Positions 1-10,119 of a DNA stretch of 47,741 bases are shown here, piece by piece. This stretch comes from Bacteroidales bacterium (lineage in GTDB: Bacteria > Bacteroidota > Bacteroidia > Bacteroidales > VadinHA17): NCBI GenBank assembly GCA_030596125.1, contig JAUVKT010000010.1, positions 1 through 47,741 of the forward strand. The letters run 5' to 3'. Numbering within the stretch: position 1 is the stretch's first letter; every line of letters starts with the position of its first letter. The translations under genes and the position numbers were made by a program. A model generated the notes under the pieces. That model saw only the letters and a program-made list of their open reading frames with translations, searched no databases and was not told where the DNA came from.

Positions 1-206
1 CAGTCCACCCTCCTTCGCTCTCCACTTCGTTTCGAGCTTCGGAAGGGCAAAGCAGTCCACGGTCGGCAAAAGAGCAATAAACAATTCTACACAATATCTA
101 CATATCGTGCCGACTGCCGACTGAAGATTGTCGACTAAAAGATGTAAAGAATAATAAAACTAACCATTTTAGCATTTCAAACACAAGACACTGAATAGTT
201 ACAAAA
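1..206. repeat. Left arm of long inverted repeat
   Basis: This is non-coding sequence. Its reverse complement recurs at 9777-10055. The outer 80 bases match closely by eye, including a CTTCG-rich stretch, and bases 108-206 match the inner half of the other copy at roughly four bases in five. Within it, CCGACTG repeats at seven-base spacing. Base 1 is already inside the repeat, so this arm continues beyond the window. It ends about 13 bases before the start codon of the lytic transglycosylase, so it forms that gene's upstream region. No gene is visible here. Confidence 0.8.
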
Positions 207-218
207 AAATTAAGAAGG

Positions 219-1160
219 ATGTTAAGAAGATTAAAAGAGTTATTATTTGGCGGAGCAGCCCTTGCCGGGCTGATAGTACTTATTTGGAGTCTTGTTGGGT
301 TTAATGGGAATGACACGGTAGAGCAGGATCCCATCCGTGATGTACAAAATGTGAAATCTTTCCCGATACCTGATTCACTTACTTTTGCAGGAGAAAGAGT
401 GCCCCTTGAGAATTTTGATACACGAGAGAGTTTCGATCGCGAACTTAATACAAATGCTTATCGTCACTCATCAACAATACTCCTTATTAAACGGGCTAAC
501 AGGTATTTCCCGGTAATAGAGACAATTCTCAGGGAGCATGGAATACCCGACGATTTTAAATATGTGGCAGTTGCCGAGAGTGATCTGTCTAATGCAATTT
601 CTCCTGCACGGGCAACCGGCTTCTGGCAGTTTATGAATGCAACAGGTAAGGAGTACGGACTTGAGATCAATAAAGAGGTTGATGAGCGGTATCATCTTGA
701 GAAATCAACAGAGGCAGCCTGTAAATATTTTCTGAAATCTTATAAGAAATATGGTAACTGGACTATCGTAGCCGCTTCTTATAACAGGGGGTCAAATGGT
801 GTTAACAGGCAGATCGGAATTCAGGGACAGAAAGATTATTATAATTTGCTTTTGCCCGAGGAGACTGCCCGGTACCTGTTCAGGATACTATCTTATAAAA
901 CTATATTTACAGATCAGGAAAAATATGGATTTTTTATACCAGGGAACCAGTTATATCCTGAAATTGAGTACAGTATGGTAAAAGTTGATACCTCTGTAGC
1001 CAGCTTTGCTGATTTTGCACATCTCGCAGGCACAAACTATAAGATCCTTAAATCATTTAATCCCTGGCTCCGGCAACCATATCTTACAAACAGAGCAGGT
1101 AAAGAATATCAAATAAAAGTTCCCATAGAAGGAGCAAGAACATCAGCCTATAACGATTAA
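219..1160 (+). CDS. Membrane-anchored lytic transglycosylase (SLT domain)
   Basis: It is predicted to cleave peptidoglycan glycan strands, forming 1,6-anhydro ends, in the periplasm. The 313-residue protein has one N-terminal membrane segment (about residues 11-28) after a basic start, so it is probably anchored in the inner membrane. The SLT fold covers about residues 85-205: VAVAESDL carries the likely catalytic Glu120, followed by [12 protein letters not shown] and a late AASYNRG motif. This order matches the MltD/Slt group. The last 60 residues resemble the region that often precedes or replaces LysM modules in this clade, but no clear LysM is visible. An A-rich stretch with AAGAAGG lies just before the ATG. 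uvrA begins 9 bases downstream, suggesting cotranscription. Confidence 0.9.
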   Translation: MLRRLKELLFGGAALAGLIVLIWSLVGFNGNDTVEQDPIRDVQNVKSFPIPDSLTFAGERVPLENFDTRESFDRELNTNAYRHSSTILLIKRANRYFPVIETILREHGIPDDFKYVAVAESDLSNAISPARATGFWQFMNATGKEYGLEINKEVDERYHLEKSTEAACKYFLKSYKKYGNWTIVAASYNRGSNGVNRQIGIQGQKDYYNLLLPEETARYLFRILSYKTIFTDQEKYGFFIPGNQLYPEIEYSMVKVDTSVASFADFAHLAGTNYKILKSFNPWLRQPYLTNRAGKEYQIKVPIEGARTSAYND

Positions 1161-1169
1161 ATTATCAGC

Positions 1170-4028
1170 TTGCCGGGTGTGAAAGAAAACAGAGCTACAT
1201 ATGATGATAAGATAAAGGTATTTGGCGCAAGAGTCCATAATCTGAAAAACATCAATGTGGAGATACCGCGAAACAGGCTTGTTGTAATTACAGGCCTGAG
1301 CGGAAGCGGTAAATCATCACTTGCTTTCGACACAATATATGCTGAAGGACAGCGCAGATACCTCGAAACATTTTCAGCCTATGCCAGGCAATTTCTTGGT
1401 GGTATGGAACGTCCCGATGTTGATAAGATATCAGGGTTAAGCCCTGTCATATCAATTGAGCAGAAAACCACTAATAAGAATCCCCGGTCGACAGTTGGGA
1501 CAATAACCGAAATTTATGACTACCTGAGACTTCTTTTTGCGAGAGCGGCCGATGCCTACTCATATAACACAGGGGAGAAGATGGTTAAGTATACCGATGA
1601 CCGGATAGTAGAGCTTGTTAAAGAGAAATTTAACGACCGTAAGGTCTGTTTTCTTGCACCGGTTGTCAAAGGGAGAAAAGGTCATTACAAAGAGCTTTTC
1701 GAGCAGTTGCGCCGAAAGGGATTCCTTAACGTAAGGGTAGATGGCGTAATTCGTGAACTGGAGCATGGAATGAAGGTCGACAGGTATAAAACCCATTATG
1801 TTGAGATTGTTGTCGATAAATTCATCCCCGGAAATGTTACAGATAAGCGACTCCTCGATTCGGTTCAGTTTTCACTTGATCAGGGCGACGGGGTTATGGC
1901 AGTACTGGATCCGGCGTCAGCCGGAAAGGAGCCCGGATATTTTAGCCGCCATCTTATGTGCCCGACAACCGGACTATCATATAGCGAACCTGCTCCACAT
2001 ACCTTCTCATTCAACTCTCCGCAGGGCGCCTGCCCTATATGTAACGGACTGGGTGTTGTGTCGGAAGTGGATATAAAGAAAATTATTCCCGATGACTCAC
2101 TTAGCATAAGGGAGGGAGGGATCGAACCAATCGGTAAATACCGGAATATGTGGATATTCTGGCAACTGGAAGCAATAGCCGATAAGTATGGTTTTTCGAT
2201 GAATACCCCTCTGAAAGATATTTCCGGCGAAGCACTCAATAAGATCCTTTATGGTTCGGATGAGGTTCTTAAACTTTCAAATACACCACTCGGATTAACA
2301 TCCAATTACTTCCTTACATTCGAAGGTGTAATTAATTTTATTGGTAATCAGGAGGCTGTAAACAACCGAAGAAACGGTAATAAACAGAAGAACCAGTATA
2401 TTCATTACAATACCTGTTCAGGATGTAATGGAACACGACTAAAAAAGGAATCACTGCATTATAAAATCGCAGGTAAAACAATAGGTGATCTTGCATCTAT
2501 GGATATACTGGAACTAATTGAATTTATAGGTGAAATTGATATAAAGCTATCAGCCAGACAAAAAAAGATAGCATCAGAGATTCTGAAAGAGATAACCTCC
2601 AGACTTTCCTTTCTGCTTAATGTTGGATTAGATTACCTGTCACTTAACAGGGGGGCACGAACACTATCCGGAGGGGAGAGCCAGAGAATAAGACTTGCTA
2701 CACAAATTGGATCGCGACTGGTAAATGTTTTGTATATACTCGATGAACCAAGTATCGGTCTTCACCATAGGGATAACAGGCGCCTTATCGATTCACTCAA
2801 GCAGTTGCGTGACGCCGGCAACTCGGTTATCGTAGTGGAACATGATAAAGATATGATTATGTCGGCTGATCATATAGTTGATATGGGTCCGTTTGCCGGT
2901 CGCCTGGGGGGAGACCTGGTCGCTGAAGGGACCCCTGCCGATATTTTAAAAGCAGATACACTGACCGGCGAATATATTTCAGGAAGAAAAAGAATTGAAT
3001 TCTCTTCAAAAAGGAGACAGGGTAACGGCAAAGAACTTTTTCTAAAAGGAGCTAAAGGTCATAACCTCAGAAATGTTGATGTAAAGATTCCCCTCGGCAC
3101 ACTTATCTGTGTTACCGGAGTATCCGGAAGTGGCAAATCATCACTGCTTAACCAGACTCTTCATCCCGCACTGGCCTCCAGGTTACATCGCTCAGGAAAG
3201 ATGGCTTTGCCTTTTGATGGTCTTGAGGGGGTTGAATATGTTGATAAAGTGATCGAAGTGGATCAGAGCCCGATCGGTAAAACACCGAGATCAAACCCTG
3301 CTACATATACCGGTGTATTTACTGATATAAGGAAATTGTATGAGCAGACAACCGAAGCAAAAATAAGAGGATTTAAGGCAAGCAGGTTCTCCTTTAATGT
3401 TAAGGGGGGGCGATGTGAGGGATGCCAGGGTGCAGGGTTAAAAACCATAGAGATGAATTTTTTGCCCGATGTACATGTTTTATGCACCGATTGTAATGGC
3501 AAAAGATATAACCGTGAGACACTGGAAGTAAAATATAAGGGAAAGTCAATCAGCGATGTTCTCGATATGAGTATAAACATGGCAATTGAACTATTTGACA
3601 AGATTCCGTCAATCAACAATAAACTAAGAACACTGCAGGAGGTCGGTCTTGGATATATCAGGCTTGGACAACCTTCAACCACACTTTCCGGGGGCGAGTC
3701 ACAAAGGGTTAAACTGGCTACCGAACTTGCAAGGAGAGATACCGGTAATACACTCTATATACTGGATGAACCGACTACCGGCCTTCATTTTGAGGATGTA
3801 AGGGTGCTGTTACAGGTACTCAACAGGCTTGTAGACAGAGGCAATACTGTTATCATCATTGAGCATAACATGGATGTTATAAAGTGTGCCGATCATATTA
3901 TTGATCTTGGTCCTGATGGTGGTTCGGGTGGAGGAGAGATAATTTTTGCAGGTAAGCCTGAGGATCTGGTAAAGGAGAATAAGAGTTATACCGGTAATTA
4001 TCTGAGGGATGAACTGAATCTGAAATAA
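1170..4028 (+). CDS. uvrA: Excinuclease ABC subunit A
   Basis: UvrA is the DNA-damage sensor of nucleotide excision repair; it dimerises and loads UvrB. The 952-residue length is normal. Two ABC ATPase halves are visible, with Walker A motifs GLSGSGKSS and GVSGSGKSS, signatures LSGGESQR in each half, and Walker B regions ending ILDEPS and ILDEPT. The C-terminal zinc module is complete (CEGCQGAG, then CTDC). The first zinc module looks incomplete: Cys264 is followed by PTT where a second cysteine is usual, although Cys288 and Cys291 are present. The reading frame opens with TTG at 1170, and GTG at 1179 is an alternative. It probably belongs to one transcription unit with the upstream transglycosylase. 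Confidence 0.97.
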   Translation: MPGVKENRATYDDKIKVFGARVHNLKNINVEIPRNRLVVITGLSGSGKSSLAFDTIYAEGQRRYLETFSAYARQFLGGMERPDVDKISGLSPVISIEQKTTNKNPRSTVGTITEIYDYLRLLFARAADAYSYNTGEKMVKYTDDRIVELVKEKFNDRKVCFLAPVVKGRKGHYKELFEQLRRKGFLNVRVDGVIRELEHGMKVDRYKTHYVEIVVDKFIPGNVTDKRLLDSVQFSLDQGDGVMAVLDPASAGKEPGYFSRHLMCPTTGLSYSEPAPHTFSFNSPQGACPICNGLGVVSEVDIKKIIPDDSLSIREGGIEPIGKYRNMWIFWQLEAIADKYGFSMNTPLKDISGEALNKILYGSDEVLKLSNTPLGLTSNYFLTFEGVINFIGNQEAVNNRRNGNKQKNQYIHYNTCSGCNGTRLKKESLHYKIAGKTIGDLASMDILELIEFIGEIDIKLSARQKKIASEILKEITSRLSFLLNVGLDYLSLNRGARTLSGGESQRIRLATQIGSRLVNVLYILDEPSIGLHHRDNRRLIDSLKQLRDAGNSVIVVEHDKDMIMSADHIVDMGPFAGRLGGDLVAEGTPADILKADTLTGEYISGRKRIEFSSKRRQGNGKELFLKGAKGHNLRNVDVKIPLGTLICVTGVSGSGKSSLLNQTLHPALASRLHRSGKMALPFDGLEGVEYVDKVIEVDQSPIGKTPRSNPATYTGVFTDIRKLYEQTTEAKIRGFKASRFSFNVKGGRCEGCQGAGLKTIEMNFLPDVHVLCTDCNGKRYNRETLEVKYKGKSISDVLDMSINMAIELFDKIPSINNKLRTLQEVGLGYIRLGQPSTTLSGGESQRVKLATELARRDTGNTLYILDEPTTGLHFEDVRVLLQVLNRLVDRGNTVIIIEHNMDVIKCADHIIDLGPDGGSGGGEIIFAGKPEDLVKENKSYTGNYLRDELNLK

Positions 4029-4062
4029 TTTTTTTACATTAGAGATCGCTAAATACTATTAT

Positions 4063-4773
4063 ATGGAAAAATCTCATGATCTTGTTAAGGACGCATTTGA
4101 ACCCAAAACGTGGAATGAAATTCATACCATGGATTCGTGGAGAATATTTAAAATAATCTCCGAGTTTGTTGAAGGTTTTGAAAAACTGGCAAGGATTGGC
4201 CCCTGTGTCTCCATTTTTGGTTCAGCCCGCACATCCGAAGAGAACAGATATTATACTATGGCGGAGGAGATAGCATACCTCCTTACTATACATGGCTACG
4301 GAGTAGTAACCGGTGGAGGTCCCGGTATAATGGAGGCTGCTAATAAAGGTGCTACCAGAGGTAAAGGAAAATCAGTCGGAATTAATATTGATCTGCCTTT
4401 TGAACAGAGAGCCAATGCTTATATTGATCCCGATAAACTGATAACCTTCGATCACTTCTTTATACGTAAGGTCATGTTTATGAAATACTCGCAGGGCTTT
4501 ATTGTACTGCCTGGCGGGTTTGGCACTCTTGATGAGATGTTTGAGGCACTCACTCTTATTCAGACGAAGAAAATTGGTAAATTCCCGATTATTATGGTAG
4601 GCCGGGATTACTGGTCAGGTCTGATCGACTGGGTGAAAAAGACAATGCTCAGGGAGGAGAATAATATTACAGAAGAGGATCTCAAACTTTTTGATGTGGT
4701 TGATACTGCCAGTGAGGCGGTAGAATCGCTTGACCTGTTCTATTCCAAATATCTGCTAAGTCCAAATTTCTGA
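4063..4773 (+). CDS. LOG-family Rossmann-fold nucleotide hydrolase (TIGR00730-like)
   Basis: LOG-family enzymes release the base from nucleoside 5'-monophosphates (cytokinin-type phosphoribohydrolase activity); the physiological substrate in this group is not certain. The 236 residues include FGSARTSEE near residue 51, the nucleotide-binding GGGPGIMEAANKGA near 87, and the family hallmark LPGGFGTLDEMFE near residue 148, which contributes the catalytic glutamate. About 55 residues precede the core; this N-terminal extension occurs in the larger LOG proteins and makes AMP nucleosidase-like substrates conceivable. It starts 34 bases after uvrA, and the next gene follows after 4 bases, so an operon is likely. 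Confidence 0.88.
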   Translation: MEKSHDLVKDAFEPKTWNEIHTMDSWRIFKIISEFVEGFEKLARIGPCVSIFGSARTSEENRYYTMAEEIAYLLTIHGYGVVTGGGPGIMEAANKGATRGKGKSVGINIDLPFEQRANAYIDPDKLITFDHFFIRKVMFMKYSQGFIVLPGGFGTLDEMFEALTLIQTKKIGKFPIIMVGRDYWSGLIDWVKKTMLREENNITEEDLKLFDVVDTASEAVESLDLFYSKYLLSPNF

Positions 4774-4777
4774 TATT

Positions 4778-5581
4778 ATGCGACATACAATAGTGTTTTT
4801 GCTTTTTCTTGCATCGGTAGCTGCTTACGGCCAGGATGTAACGGTGTCGGTTTATACACAATCATCGTGGCCCCCGGGCTCGTTTGTTCCCGTAACGGTT
4901 GAGATCAGTAAAGGCGATCTTACGGGGTTTACAAGGTTCTTTCAGGATCTTCCTCAGGGATTTGAAGCTGAGAGTGTTGAAAATAGCGGTGGTGATTTCT
5001 ATTTTGATGGCAACCAGGTGAATATTGTTTGGGTTAATATGGACGAAGGGGATCCTGTTCGCGCATGGTATATCGTGAGGGCAGACGAGTCACTCACCGG
5101 TTCATTCAGGTTGGGAGGAAGATTCGATTACGTTATTAACGGCCGGGAAAGAAGATCGGCAGAGGCCAATATTATTCTTATTAAACTAGACCGTGAAGCA
5201 GAGGTGGAAGATTTCTCTGTTCCTGAAAGAACTGATGAACCTGTTAAGAAGATTCAGACAGATACTGAAACAAAAATTGAAACAAATGCAGATGATGGGA
5301 AAGAGAGTAAAATTGAGTTCAGGGTGCAAATCTCACTCGCCTCACAACGTCTTTCAAAGGATGAACTCGAAAAGCGGATAGGATGTCCCCTGAGACATGA
5401 TATTAAGATACTGAAGGTTGGGAATATGTATAAGTACCAGTCGGGTTCGTTCAGCAAATATGATGTAGCATCAGAATACCTTGATGAGTTAAAGAAGGGC
5501 GGAGTAAAAGATGTATTTATTGTTGCATTCAGGGGAGAGGGGCAGATATCTGTCGATATGGCCCGTTCACTTACGGAATGA
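4778..5581 (+). CDS. Secreted protein with C-terminal SPOR-like domain
   Basis: The 267-residue protein starts with a signal peptide (about residues 1-18, ending AAYGQ). Residues 19-135 look like an exported beta-rich domain that I do not recognise. A charged linker of about 45 residues (rich in Glu, Lys and Thr) follows. Residues 180-260 resemble a SPOR domain: a VQIS strand, an LSKDELEKR helix, a [11 protein letters not shown] strand, a helix, then [14 protein letters not shown] domains bind denuded peptidoglycan at division sites, so a wall-associated periplasmic role is inferred. The ATG lies 4 bases after the LOG gene. The last 15 bases overlap the convergent smpB gene. Confidence 0.7.
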   Translation: MRHTIVFLLFLASVAAYGQDVTVSVYTQSSWPPGSFVPVTVEISKGDLTGFTRFFQDLPQGFEAESVENSGGDFYFDGNQVNIVWVNMDEGDPVRAWYIVRADESLTGSFRLGGRFDYVINGRERRSAEANIILIKLDREAEVEDFSVPERTDEPVKKIQTDTETKIETNADDGKESKIEFRVQISLASQRLSKDELEKRIGCPLRHDIKILKVGNMYKYQSGSFSKYDVASEYLDELKKGGVKDVFIVAFRGEGQISVDMARSLTE

Positions 5582-6040
5582 TCCGTTTTTCAGCTGGCGG
5601 TCTATCTCTCTTTTTGCGTCTTTCTGTTTTATTGTTTCGCGATGATCATACTCTTTTTTACCACGGGCCAGAACTACTTCTGCCTTTGCCAGCCCTCTTT
5701 CATTAATAAAAACCTTGATGACGATTATAGTTAATCCACCCTCTTTTACCTTCTTTTCAAGCTTGGATAACTCTTTTCTGGTAAGGAGTAGTTTCCTCTC
5801 CCGGCGTGGATCATGGTTATATATATTTCCCCAATAATATTCCGAAATATTCATCCCTTTAACAAACAACTCACCATTCCGGAACTGGCAATATGAATCT
5901 ATCAGGTTTGCTTTTCCGGCCCTTAATGATTTTATTTCAGTCCCGGTAAGCTGAATGCCGGCGATATACTTGTCAAGAAACAGGTAGTTGCGGGAAGCCT
6001 TTTTATTCTTTATTACTATATTACCACTGCCGTGCTTCAT
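5567..6040 (-). CDS. smpB: SsrA-binding protein SmpB
   Basis: SmpB binds tmRNA and delivers it to stalled ribosomes for trans-translation. The 157-residue length is typical. Visible landmarks are the N-terminal NKKASRNY segment, [33 protein letters not shown], the [13 protein letters not shown] helix, and the basic C-terminal tail with [17 protein letters not shown], which enters the decoding centre. It is transcribed towards the SPOR-like gene, and their 3' ends overlap by 15 bases. The start lies 3 bases from the stop of the upstream Yip1-like gene on the same strand, so the two are probably cotranscribed. No tmRNA gene was seen in the window. Confidence 0.96.
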   Translation of the reverse strand: MKHGSGNIVIKNKKASRNYLFLDKYIAGIQLTGTEIKSLRAGKANLIDSYCQFRNGELFVKGMNISEYYWGNIYNHDPRRERKLLLTRKELSKLEKKVKEGGLTIIVIKVFINERGLAKAEVVLARGKKEYDHRETIKQKDAKREIDRQLKNGSFRK

Positions 6041-6043
6041 CTG

Positions 6044-6625
6044 CTAACTGTAAATCATGAAATATAATCCCTCCAGCAGGATCAGTATGATCCACCTTAT
6101 TGCCAGGTAGAAAGTTATGGTTGCAATAGAAATCATAGCCGTTAACCTTACCTGTGTGTTTTGATCAGATTCAATTAGATCAGTTATCCCCTTCCAAAGG
6201 ATCACCAATCCGTATAACCCGAGAATATTTGCAAACAGAAGCGAAGAAAACAACCTGGTAATAATCATTATTACCATATAGGGGGTAAAGGAATATACAA
6301 CAAGTTTGTAAATGGTATTGTAATTCTTATCAGTGGTAAAAGCAACTGATATTTCGTTTATTATAAGTGTAACAATTTCGATAGTAACAAAAAATATCAA
6401 TGAGTATCCTACACCGATTATCAAGGGATAAACAATGGATAAACCACTGTGTTTGAAGGTATAAGTGCCTGCAAAAGAAGATATTCCAATTAGTATGATA
6501 AGAGGGAACAAGAAGCTGGTTCTTATTTCTCCGGCAGAAAGGTTCTCCTTATTAACACTTTCCCAGAACTCTGCAGGGCTACTCACTAATAGTGCAATAC
6601 GTCTTGTAAAAAGAGAAAAATCCAT
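6044..6625 (-). CDS. Yip1-family multi-pass membrane protein
   Basis: This 193-residue integral membrane protein has about five hydrophobic segments, near residues 38-55, 65-90, 112-133, 135-150 and 160-190. The arrangement, the short cytosolic N-terminus containing SPAEFWESV, and the FTPYMVIMI-type segment fit the Yip1/YIPF-like family common in Bacteroidota. Its biochemical role is unknown. It lies directly upstream of smpB and is divergent from miaA. The shared upstream region is only about 57 bases if miaA starts at 6683, so both promoters must be compact or overlap. Confidence 0.72.
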   Translation of the reverse strand: MDFSLFTRRIALLVSSPAEFWESVNKENLSAGEIRTSFLFPLIILIGISSFAGTYTFKHSGLSIVYPLIIGVGYSLIFFVTIEIVTLIINEISVAFTTDKNYNTIYKLVVYSFTPYMVIMIITRLFSSLLFANILGLYGLVILWKGITDLIESDQNTQVRLTAMISIATITFYLAIRWIILILLEGLYFMIYS

Positions 6626-6682
6626 TTGTGAAATTAATTGCTAAGCAACAAAAATAGTTATTTTTACAGAATATTTGCCTTA

Positions 6683-7609
6683 ATGACAAAACCGGAATAT
6701 AATATAATTATAGTAACAGGAGCCACGGCTTCAGGTAAAACCGGTTTTGCCGCCAGGCTGGCTCATGCTACCGGGGGAGAGATCATCAGTGCCGATTCGC
6801 GCCAGGTGTACAGGGGTATGGATATCGGTACCGGAAAGGATTATGATGATTACAAAGTAGAAGACATTACAGTACCCGTACATCTTATTGATATAGTGGA
6901 TGCAGGTTATAAGTATAACGTGTATGAATACCAGCACGACTTTATTGAGGTTTATAATAAACTTAAAGCAAGGGGTTGCATGCCTGTTGTTTGTGGTGGT
7001 TCAGGTATGTATATCGATAGTATAGTACAGGGATATAAACTTATTAATGTACCTCCGGATAAGACCCTCAGGGAAGAACTTGAACATTATGATACGACTC
7101 AGCTTGAAGTCCGTTTAAGGAGTTATAAAAATCTGCATAACCGGTCCGACACGGATACCAGAAAGAGAACAGTAAGAGCTATTGAGATTGAAGAGTATTA
7201 TCTGCAAAACAGTGAACTGTCAGGAGAATTTCCTTCTGTCAATCCATTGATTACAGCGATCAGGTATGACAGGGAATCGCGCCGCAGAAGAATATCCGAA
7301 CGCCTCAATGAGAGAATGAAGAGCGGAATGGTAGATGAGGTCCGGCAACTGCTTGATAACGGTATAAGCAGCGAGGATCTTATTTATTACGGACTGGAGT
7401 ATAAATATATAACCCTCTATCTTACCGGGGAATTGTCATACGATAATATGTTCTCATCTCTCGAAACAGCGATACACAGGTTTGCTAAGCGTCAGATGAC
7501 ATGGTTCAGGGGAATGGAACGACGTGGGACAAAAATTCACTGGCTCGATGGTTGTCTCCCTGATGATGAAAAACTTAAGCAAGTACTTGATACCTTCTAC
7601 TTCAGGTAA
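6683..7609 (+). CDS. miaA: tRNA dimethylallyltransferase
   Basis: MiaA transfers a dimethylallyl group to N6 of adenosine 37 in tRNAs reading UNN codons. Motifs seen are the P-loop GATASGKTG, SADSRQVYRGMDIGTGK with the catalytic Asp, CGGSGMYIDS, and the late RFAKRQMTWFRG segment that contacts tRNA. I chose the ATG at 6683 (protein starting MTKPEYN, 308 residues) because the upstream in-frame start at 6638 is TTG and adds 15 residues unlike the family. The gene ends 13 bases inside the 3' end of the convergent S9 peptidase gene. Confidence 0.95.
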   Translation: MTKPEYNIIIVTGATASGKTGFAARLAHATGGEIISADSRQVYRGMDIGTGKDYDDYKVEDITVPVHLIDIVDAGYKYNVYEYQHDFIEVYNKLKARGCMPVVCGGSGMYIDSIVQGYKLINVPPDKTLREELEHYDTTQLEVRLRSYKNLHNRSDTDTRKRTVRAIEIEEYYLQNSELSGEFPSVNPLITAIRYDRESRRRRISERLNERMKSGMVDEVRQLLDNGISSEDLIYYGLEYKYITLYLTGELSYDNMFSSLETAIHRFAKRQMTWFRGMERRGTKIHWLDGCLPDDEKLKQVLDTFYFR

Positions 7610-9657
7610 GCGTCAAGCCATCCGAAAAATTCTCTTTGCCAGATTACAGCATCCTGTGGCCTGGTAACAAAATGAGTTCCGTCATGAAAGAACAGCAAAC
7701 GACTTGGGACCCCATTCATTTGAGCAGCAGTAAAGGCTTCCAGACTCTGTGAATATGGTATTCTGTAGTCGTGCGCTCCTGTGATAATCATGATAGGAGT
7801 ATCCCATTTATCAACATTCAGATGAGGCGAGTAATTGTAGCCAACAGGCCTGGGGTCTTCCCAGTAAGCACCACCCAGATCTTTGTTGGGAAACCAGAGC
7901 TCTTCTGTTGAGCCATACCAGCTCTCAATATTGAACATGCCGCAATGTGAGATAAAGGCCTTGAACCGTTTTTCATGCATACCTGCCAGCCAGAATACCG
8001 AATAGCCACCATAGCTGGCGCCTATTGATCCAAGTCTATCTTCATCAATAAACGGCTCCTTAGCCATGTAATCAATTGCATCCAGATAATCCTGTATGTT
8101 CTTTCCTCCGTAGTCGCCTGATATCTGCTCTCTCCATTCAGAGCCAAAACCGGAGTTCCCCCTCCTGTTTGGTGCCACCACGATATATCCGTTAGCTGCC
8201 ATCATCTGGTAGTTCCACCTGTATGACCAACCCTGGGCAAGCGGACCCTGAGGTCCTCCCTTACAATAAAGCAGAGCAGGATACTTCTTTGAAGGGTCAA
8301 AACCGGGAGGATAAATAATCCACATCTGGAGATCCTCTCCATCTTTGGTTTTTATATATCTCTCCTCCGATTCTCCCATCATTATATTGTCATAAATATG
8401 TCTGTTTACGGAACTTATCTGCGTCACATCTCCTGACGCAATATCAATAGTGGCAATCTCAGTAGCCATAGCCATTGATTTTATACCTGTAACTAATGAT
8501 TCGTTGTTAAGTGTGATCGGACCATAATTGTATTTGCCTGAACTTACCTGGTTAACTGCCCGGGATGCAAGATCAATACTAAAAATTTGGACGGTTCCGA
8601 GGTACGGACTGGTAAAAAATATTTTGCTGTTATCATTCGTCCAGTTGATATTTTCAACGTTATAGTCCCACCCTTCCGATAGCCATGACGTAGATCCGTC
8701 GGCGAAGCTCATAACCATAAGACGGTCGAGATCAGCCTCGTAACCCGGCTCATCCATGCTCTGCCAGGCTATCATGCTTCCATCAGGTGAAAATACGGGG
8801 TATTTGTCAAAGCCTTTGTTTGCCTCTGTTATATTGGTTGTCTTACCTGTTTCACAATCAAAGATCAGGATATCGGTGTTTGTGCTTACAGCATCTTCTT
8901 TTCCTGTTACCTGCTTACATGTATAGGCAATTTTGTTACTGTTGGGGCTCCATGATATCTCACCTCCGTCGAAATAGGGTGCAGTGGGTGATTCAAAGTG
9001 CTGATCCTCCATAATATCTGATGTGCCCGACAGCGCTGTTCCGTCGAACACTGCAACAAAGATGTGACTGTAGGAATAATCGTGCCAGTAATTCCAGTGT
9101 CTGAACATCAGGTCATCAATAATTCGCATATTGGCCTTCGGGAGATCGTGTTTTTCATTTGGTGTCTGGTCGAGTTTTACCCTTCTTGTGAACAGAATCT
9201 TCTTCCCTGTGGGAGAGATTGAATAGTGCTCAAAATCTTCAAGGTTCTTAACTGCCTTCTTTCCTGATCCGTTTGGATTCATGGCCCACAGGTTTCCGCC
9301 GGAGGTAAAAGCTATTTTACTTCCATCCGGAAACCATTGGGGAGAAGTTCCTCCGTCAGTAGTCAGCTGTACGGCATCGCCACCTGCTGATGGTATAGCA
9401 AATATGTCTGTTCTTCTTGCCTCTGTGGGCAGGTCATATTCGGTAACAGTATATAGTACTGTTGTGCCATCCGGCGACAGTGCAATGTTGCCTGCGCGTC
9501 TGAACTTCCAGAGTATCTCAGGGGTCATTATTCCCCCGGCTATTTCAGTTTCATTGAGTTGTAAGTCAAATGCCGGGGTCACTTCAGCTACCTTATCGCT
9601 GCACGACCAGCCTGTTATTATGATAAGGAACAGTAGAAAAGGAGTGTACTTATTCAT
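7597..9657 (-). CDS. Lipoprotein S9-family prolyl oligopeptidase-like peptidase
   Basis: Predicted exported serine peptidase (acylaminoacyl/dipeptidyl peptidase type). Starting at ATG 9657 gives 686 residues with a lipoprotein-type signal ending TGWSC, so it is probably lipidated at Cys19; an upstream TTG at 9678 is less likely. Residues of about 45-430 carry repeated beta-propeller blades (SPDG, FPDGSKIAFTS, SPTGKKILFTR, SPDGSMIAWQS). The C-terminal alpha/beta-hydrolase domain holds the nucleophile in GASYGGY, an Asp in TGAHDYRIP and a His in HDGTHFV, so the triad is intact. It probably processes peptides in the periplasm or at the cell surface. Its 5' end abuts the 107-bp dispersed repeat. 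Confidence 0.9.
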   Translation of the reverse strand: MNKYTPFLLFLIIITGWSCSDKVAEVTPAFDLQLNETEIAGGIMTPEILWKFRRAGNIALSPDGTTVLYTVTEYDLPTEARRTDIFAIPSAGGDAVQLTTDGGTSPQWFPDGSKIAFTSGGNLWAMNPNGSGKKAVKNLEDFEHYSISPTGKKILFTRRVKLDQTPNEKHDLPKANMRIIDDLMFRHWNYWHDYSYSHIFVAVFDGTALSGTSDIMEDQHFESPTAPYFDGGEISWSPNSNKIAYTCKQVTGKEDAVSTNTDILIFDCETGKTTNITEANKGFDKYPVFSPDGSMIAWQSMDEPGYEADLDRLMVMSFADGSTSWLSEGWDYNVENINWTNDNSKIFFTSPYLGTVQIFSIDLASRAVNQVSSGKYNYGPITLNNESLVTGIKSMAMATEIATIDIASGDVTQISSVNRHIYDNIMMGESEERYIKTKDGEDLQMWIIYPPGFDPSKKYPALLYCKGGPQGPLAQGWSYRWNYQMMAANGYIVVAPNRRGNSGFGSEWREQISGDYGGKNIQDYLDAIDYMAKEPFIDEDRLGSIGASYGGYSVFWLAGMHEKRFKAFISHCGMFNIESWYGSTEELWFPNKDLGGAYWEDPRPVGYNYSPHLNVDKWDTPIMIITGAHDYRIPYSQSLEAFTAAQMNGVPSRLLFFHDGTHFVTRPQDAVIWQREFFGWLDAYLK

Positions 9658-9757
9658 ATGTTTATAATTTATTTTCAATGGTCACATGGAACCGCATTAA
9701 ATGAATAATCATTCCCCTGTGTGAAAAAAATAATTATTCTTTTAATGCTTGTTTCAT
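9651..9757 (+). repeat. 107-bp dispersed repeat, copy A
   Basis: This sequence matches 26913-27019 with six mismatches in 107 bases, in the same orientation and without gaps. It contains an imperfect stem: GAATAATCATT pairs with AATTATTCTTT across a CCCCTGTGTG loop region. One end overlaps the first codons of the S9 peptidase, so the element forms that gene's immediate upstream region. In this copy the frame used by rnc in copy B is closed by TGA at about 9702. It encodes no transposase and may be MITE-like. Confidence 0.82.
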
Positions 9758-9776
9758 AAGGTATAAGGATTATGAG

Positions 9777-10055
9777 TTTTGTAACTATTTCGTGTCTTAA
9801 GTTTGAATTGCTTAAAATGGCAAATCTTATTATCCTTTGCATCTTTAAGTCGGCAATCTTCAGTCGGCAGTCAGCCCGTCCGACCGGAGTCATCCGGGCG
9901 GGCAATCTGAAGATAAGGCTATATACAGTTAAGTTCCTAAATTCAATTGCCATTGTGTATTAATTGTTTGATTGTTATTTGCTTTTTTGCCGATTGTGGA
10001 CTACTTTGCCCTTCCGAAGCTCGAAACGAAGTGGAGAGCGAAAGAGGGTGGACTG
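9777..10055. repeat. Right arm of long inverted repeat
   Basis: This is the inverted counterpart of 1-206. Its outer part (about 9970-10055) is nearly identical to bases 1-85, and its inner part (9777-9873) matches 108-206. The arms differ in the middle, where this copy carries extra sequence including a GC-rich palindrome at 9874-9903 (GCCCGTCCGACCGG against CCGGGCGGGC). Together with copy A of the 107-bp repeat it fills most of the 486-base space between the peptidase and the next gene. Translations across it look spurious. Confidence 0.8.
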
Positions 10056-10119
10056 TCGACTGATTAATTACAAAAGTTTTATTCTCTTATTATTACTATA
10101 GGATTTAAAAAAATTGCCT

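Noticed and set aside
9772-9963. Open frames of 63-92 codons on both strands over the right repeat arm
   Set aside because: They coincide with the inverted repeat and palindrome; the matching left arm does not preserve the frame.
1-10055. Inverted repeats as a composite transposon
   Set aside because: No transposase or insertion-sequence ends are visible and the enclosed genes are all core functions.
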